A stretch of 64,000 bases of DNA from BOG-908 sp963751795 (GTDB lineage Bacteria; Pseudomonadota; Alphaproteobacteria; Acetobacterales; Acetobacteraceae), in contig CAVVVI010000004.1 in NCBI GenBank assembly GCA_963751795.1, forward strand, positions 1,364,001 to 1,428,000. The letters run 5' to 3'. Both the position numbers and the translations under genes were made by a program. Of this stretch, positions 63,378-64,000 are shown in pieces. The notes under the pieces were generated by a model. The model was given only the letters and a program-made list of their open reading frames with translations, was not told the DNA's origin and did not search any database. Every line of letters begins with the position of its first letter. The first letter of the stretch is position 1.

Positions 63378-64000
63378 CTACGGGCCGGCGGCGGCGGCTT
63401 GCGGCTTTTCGCCAGAAGTTTCGGATTTTGCCTGACGCACGTGTGATCCTTCTGTGAGGCGGGAGGCGCCGTCGGTGACGACCACCTGCCCGGCTGTAAG
63501 CCCCGAGGCGATCACCGCGGATTGCTCGTCCTGCCGGGCCACGACAACCGGGTGGCGGCTGGCCACATCCTTGTCGAGCGTGAACACGAAGGCGCCCTGC
63601 GGGCCGCGCTGCACCGCCGCTGTCGGAACGGTCACCACGTTGCGGTCCACCCGCAGCGCCAGGCGCACGTTGACGAAGGCGCCGGGCCATAGCCGCAGCG
63701 CCGGGTTGGGGAACACCGCTTTCAGCTTGATGGTGCCGGTGTTCTGATCCACCTCGTTATCGAGCACCGCCACGCGGCCGCGATCCAACACCGGGGGCGC
63801 AGCGGCGCCGTCGGCCCCGTCACCGCCATCCTGCGGCAGCGCTTCGACCACCGCGCCGCCCTCGGCACGCGCCGCCTCGATGGCGGCCACCACCTGCGGC
63901 AGCGCCTGCTGCGGCAGGGTGAACACAACGCTGATCGGGCGCAGCGTGGTCACCACCGTCAGCGGCGTAGCATCGGTGCTGTGCACCAGGTTGCCGAGAT
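63378..64000 (-). CDS. RND efflux periplasmic adaptor subunit, 5' end outside window
   Basis: The last 207 residues of a MdtA/AcrA-type adaptor are present; the frame is open through the right edge (GNLVHSTDATPLTVVTTLRP). ISVVFTLPQQALPQV, GRVAVLDNEVDQNTGTIKLKAVFPNPALRLWPGAFVNVRL and VPTAAVQRGPQGAFVFTL are typical of the MdtA branch. The adaptor bridges the inner-membrane RND pump and the outer-membrane channel. The pump genes should lie outside the window, upstream or after the adaptor's other neighbours. C-terminal tail SETSGEKPQ is low complexity. Confidence 0.93.
   Translation of the reverse strand, partial: LGNLVHSTDATPLTVVTTLRPISVVFTLPQQALPQVVAAIEAARAEGGAVVEALPQDGGDGADGAAAPPVLDRGRVAVLDNEVDQNTGTIKLKAVFPNPALRLWPGAFVNVRLALRVDRNVVTVPTAAVQRGPQGAFVFTLDKDVASRHPVVVARQDEQSAVIASGLTAGQVVVTDGASRLTEGSHVRQAKSETSGEKPQAAAAGP

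Overview
The window is a chromosomal stretch of a very GC-rich Gram-negative alphaproteobacterium, most likely of the Acetobacteraceae or a close rhodospirillalean relative. The evidence is the ubiquinol-cytochrome c chaperone/DUF177 pair, the SspB-type ClpXP adaptor, the MucR regulator, a PQQ cluster, PEP-CTERM sorting, and an A/T-rich palindromic repeat of a kind I associate with acetic acid bacteria. No rRNA is present and species cannot be named. Housekeeping genes dominate. I see no phage, insertion sequence or CRISPR array.

Layout. 1-6.1 kb: a circularly permuted ATP-grasp/alpha-E protein (cut by the window edge) and a giant transglutaminase/DUF2126 protein, divergent from a zinc-ribbon metallopeptidase. 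6.1-12.3 kb: DUF177 and cytochrome bc1 chaperone, bamE, comEC, gltX, a secreted protein and a small monooxygenase. 12.4-16.5 kb: a run of pyrB, an inactive dihydroorotase homologue (pyrX), plsY and dprA, with an inverted pair of palindromic repeats in front of pyrX. 16.6-26.6 kb: a large secreted beta-propeller protein, topA, rnr, an S41 protease and sspB. 26.6-28.6 kb: DUF2171 and a Wzm/Wzt-like polysaccharide exporter. 28.7-35 kb: a five-gene oligopeptide ABC importer with a convergent amidinotransferase. 35-45.4 kb: formate-THF ligase, mnmA, several envelope or secreted proteins, two tandem OmpA porins, a hydroxyacid dehydrogenase, two Gly/Tyr-rich proteins and tRNA-Val. 45.5-50 kb: MucR, a thiolase, pqqA-C-D-E without pqqB, and tRNA-Ser. 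50-53.6 kb: three tandem membrane acyltransferases. 53.7-62 kb: two very large hybrid histidine kinases (one with a LOV blue-light domain) around a DUF1003 protein. 62-64 kb: a small membrane protein, a PEP-CTERM protein and the end of an RND efflux adaptor.

Most operons use ATGA, GTGA or TTGA stop/start overlaps, so translational coupling is the rule. Two themes recur. One is the envelope: OmpA pair, BamE, glycan acylation, polysaccharide export, PEP-CTERM, RND efflux. The other is sensing: two multi-domain kinases and MucR. comEC and dprA also suggest DNA uptake capacity.

The most striking anomaly is a set of seven reading-frame breaks in six genes, including essential topA. All are in the same sense: one base too many. 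Systematic insertion errors in the assembly are the likeliest cause, but this needs read-level checking. Other points worth a second look are the inactive PyrX with its Shine-Dalgarno inside a repeat hairpin, the missing pqqB, the near-identical 3' ends of the two ompA genes, and the LOV kinase.
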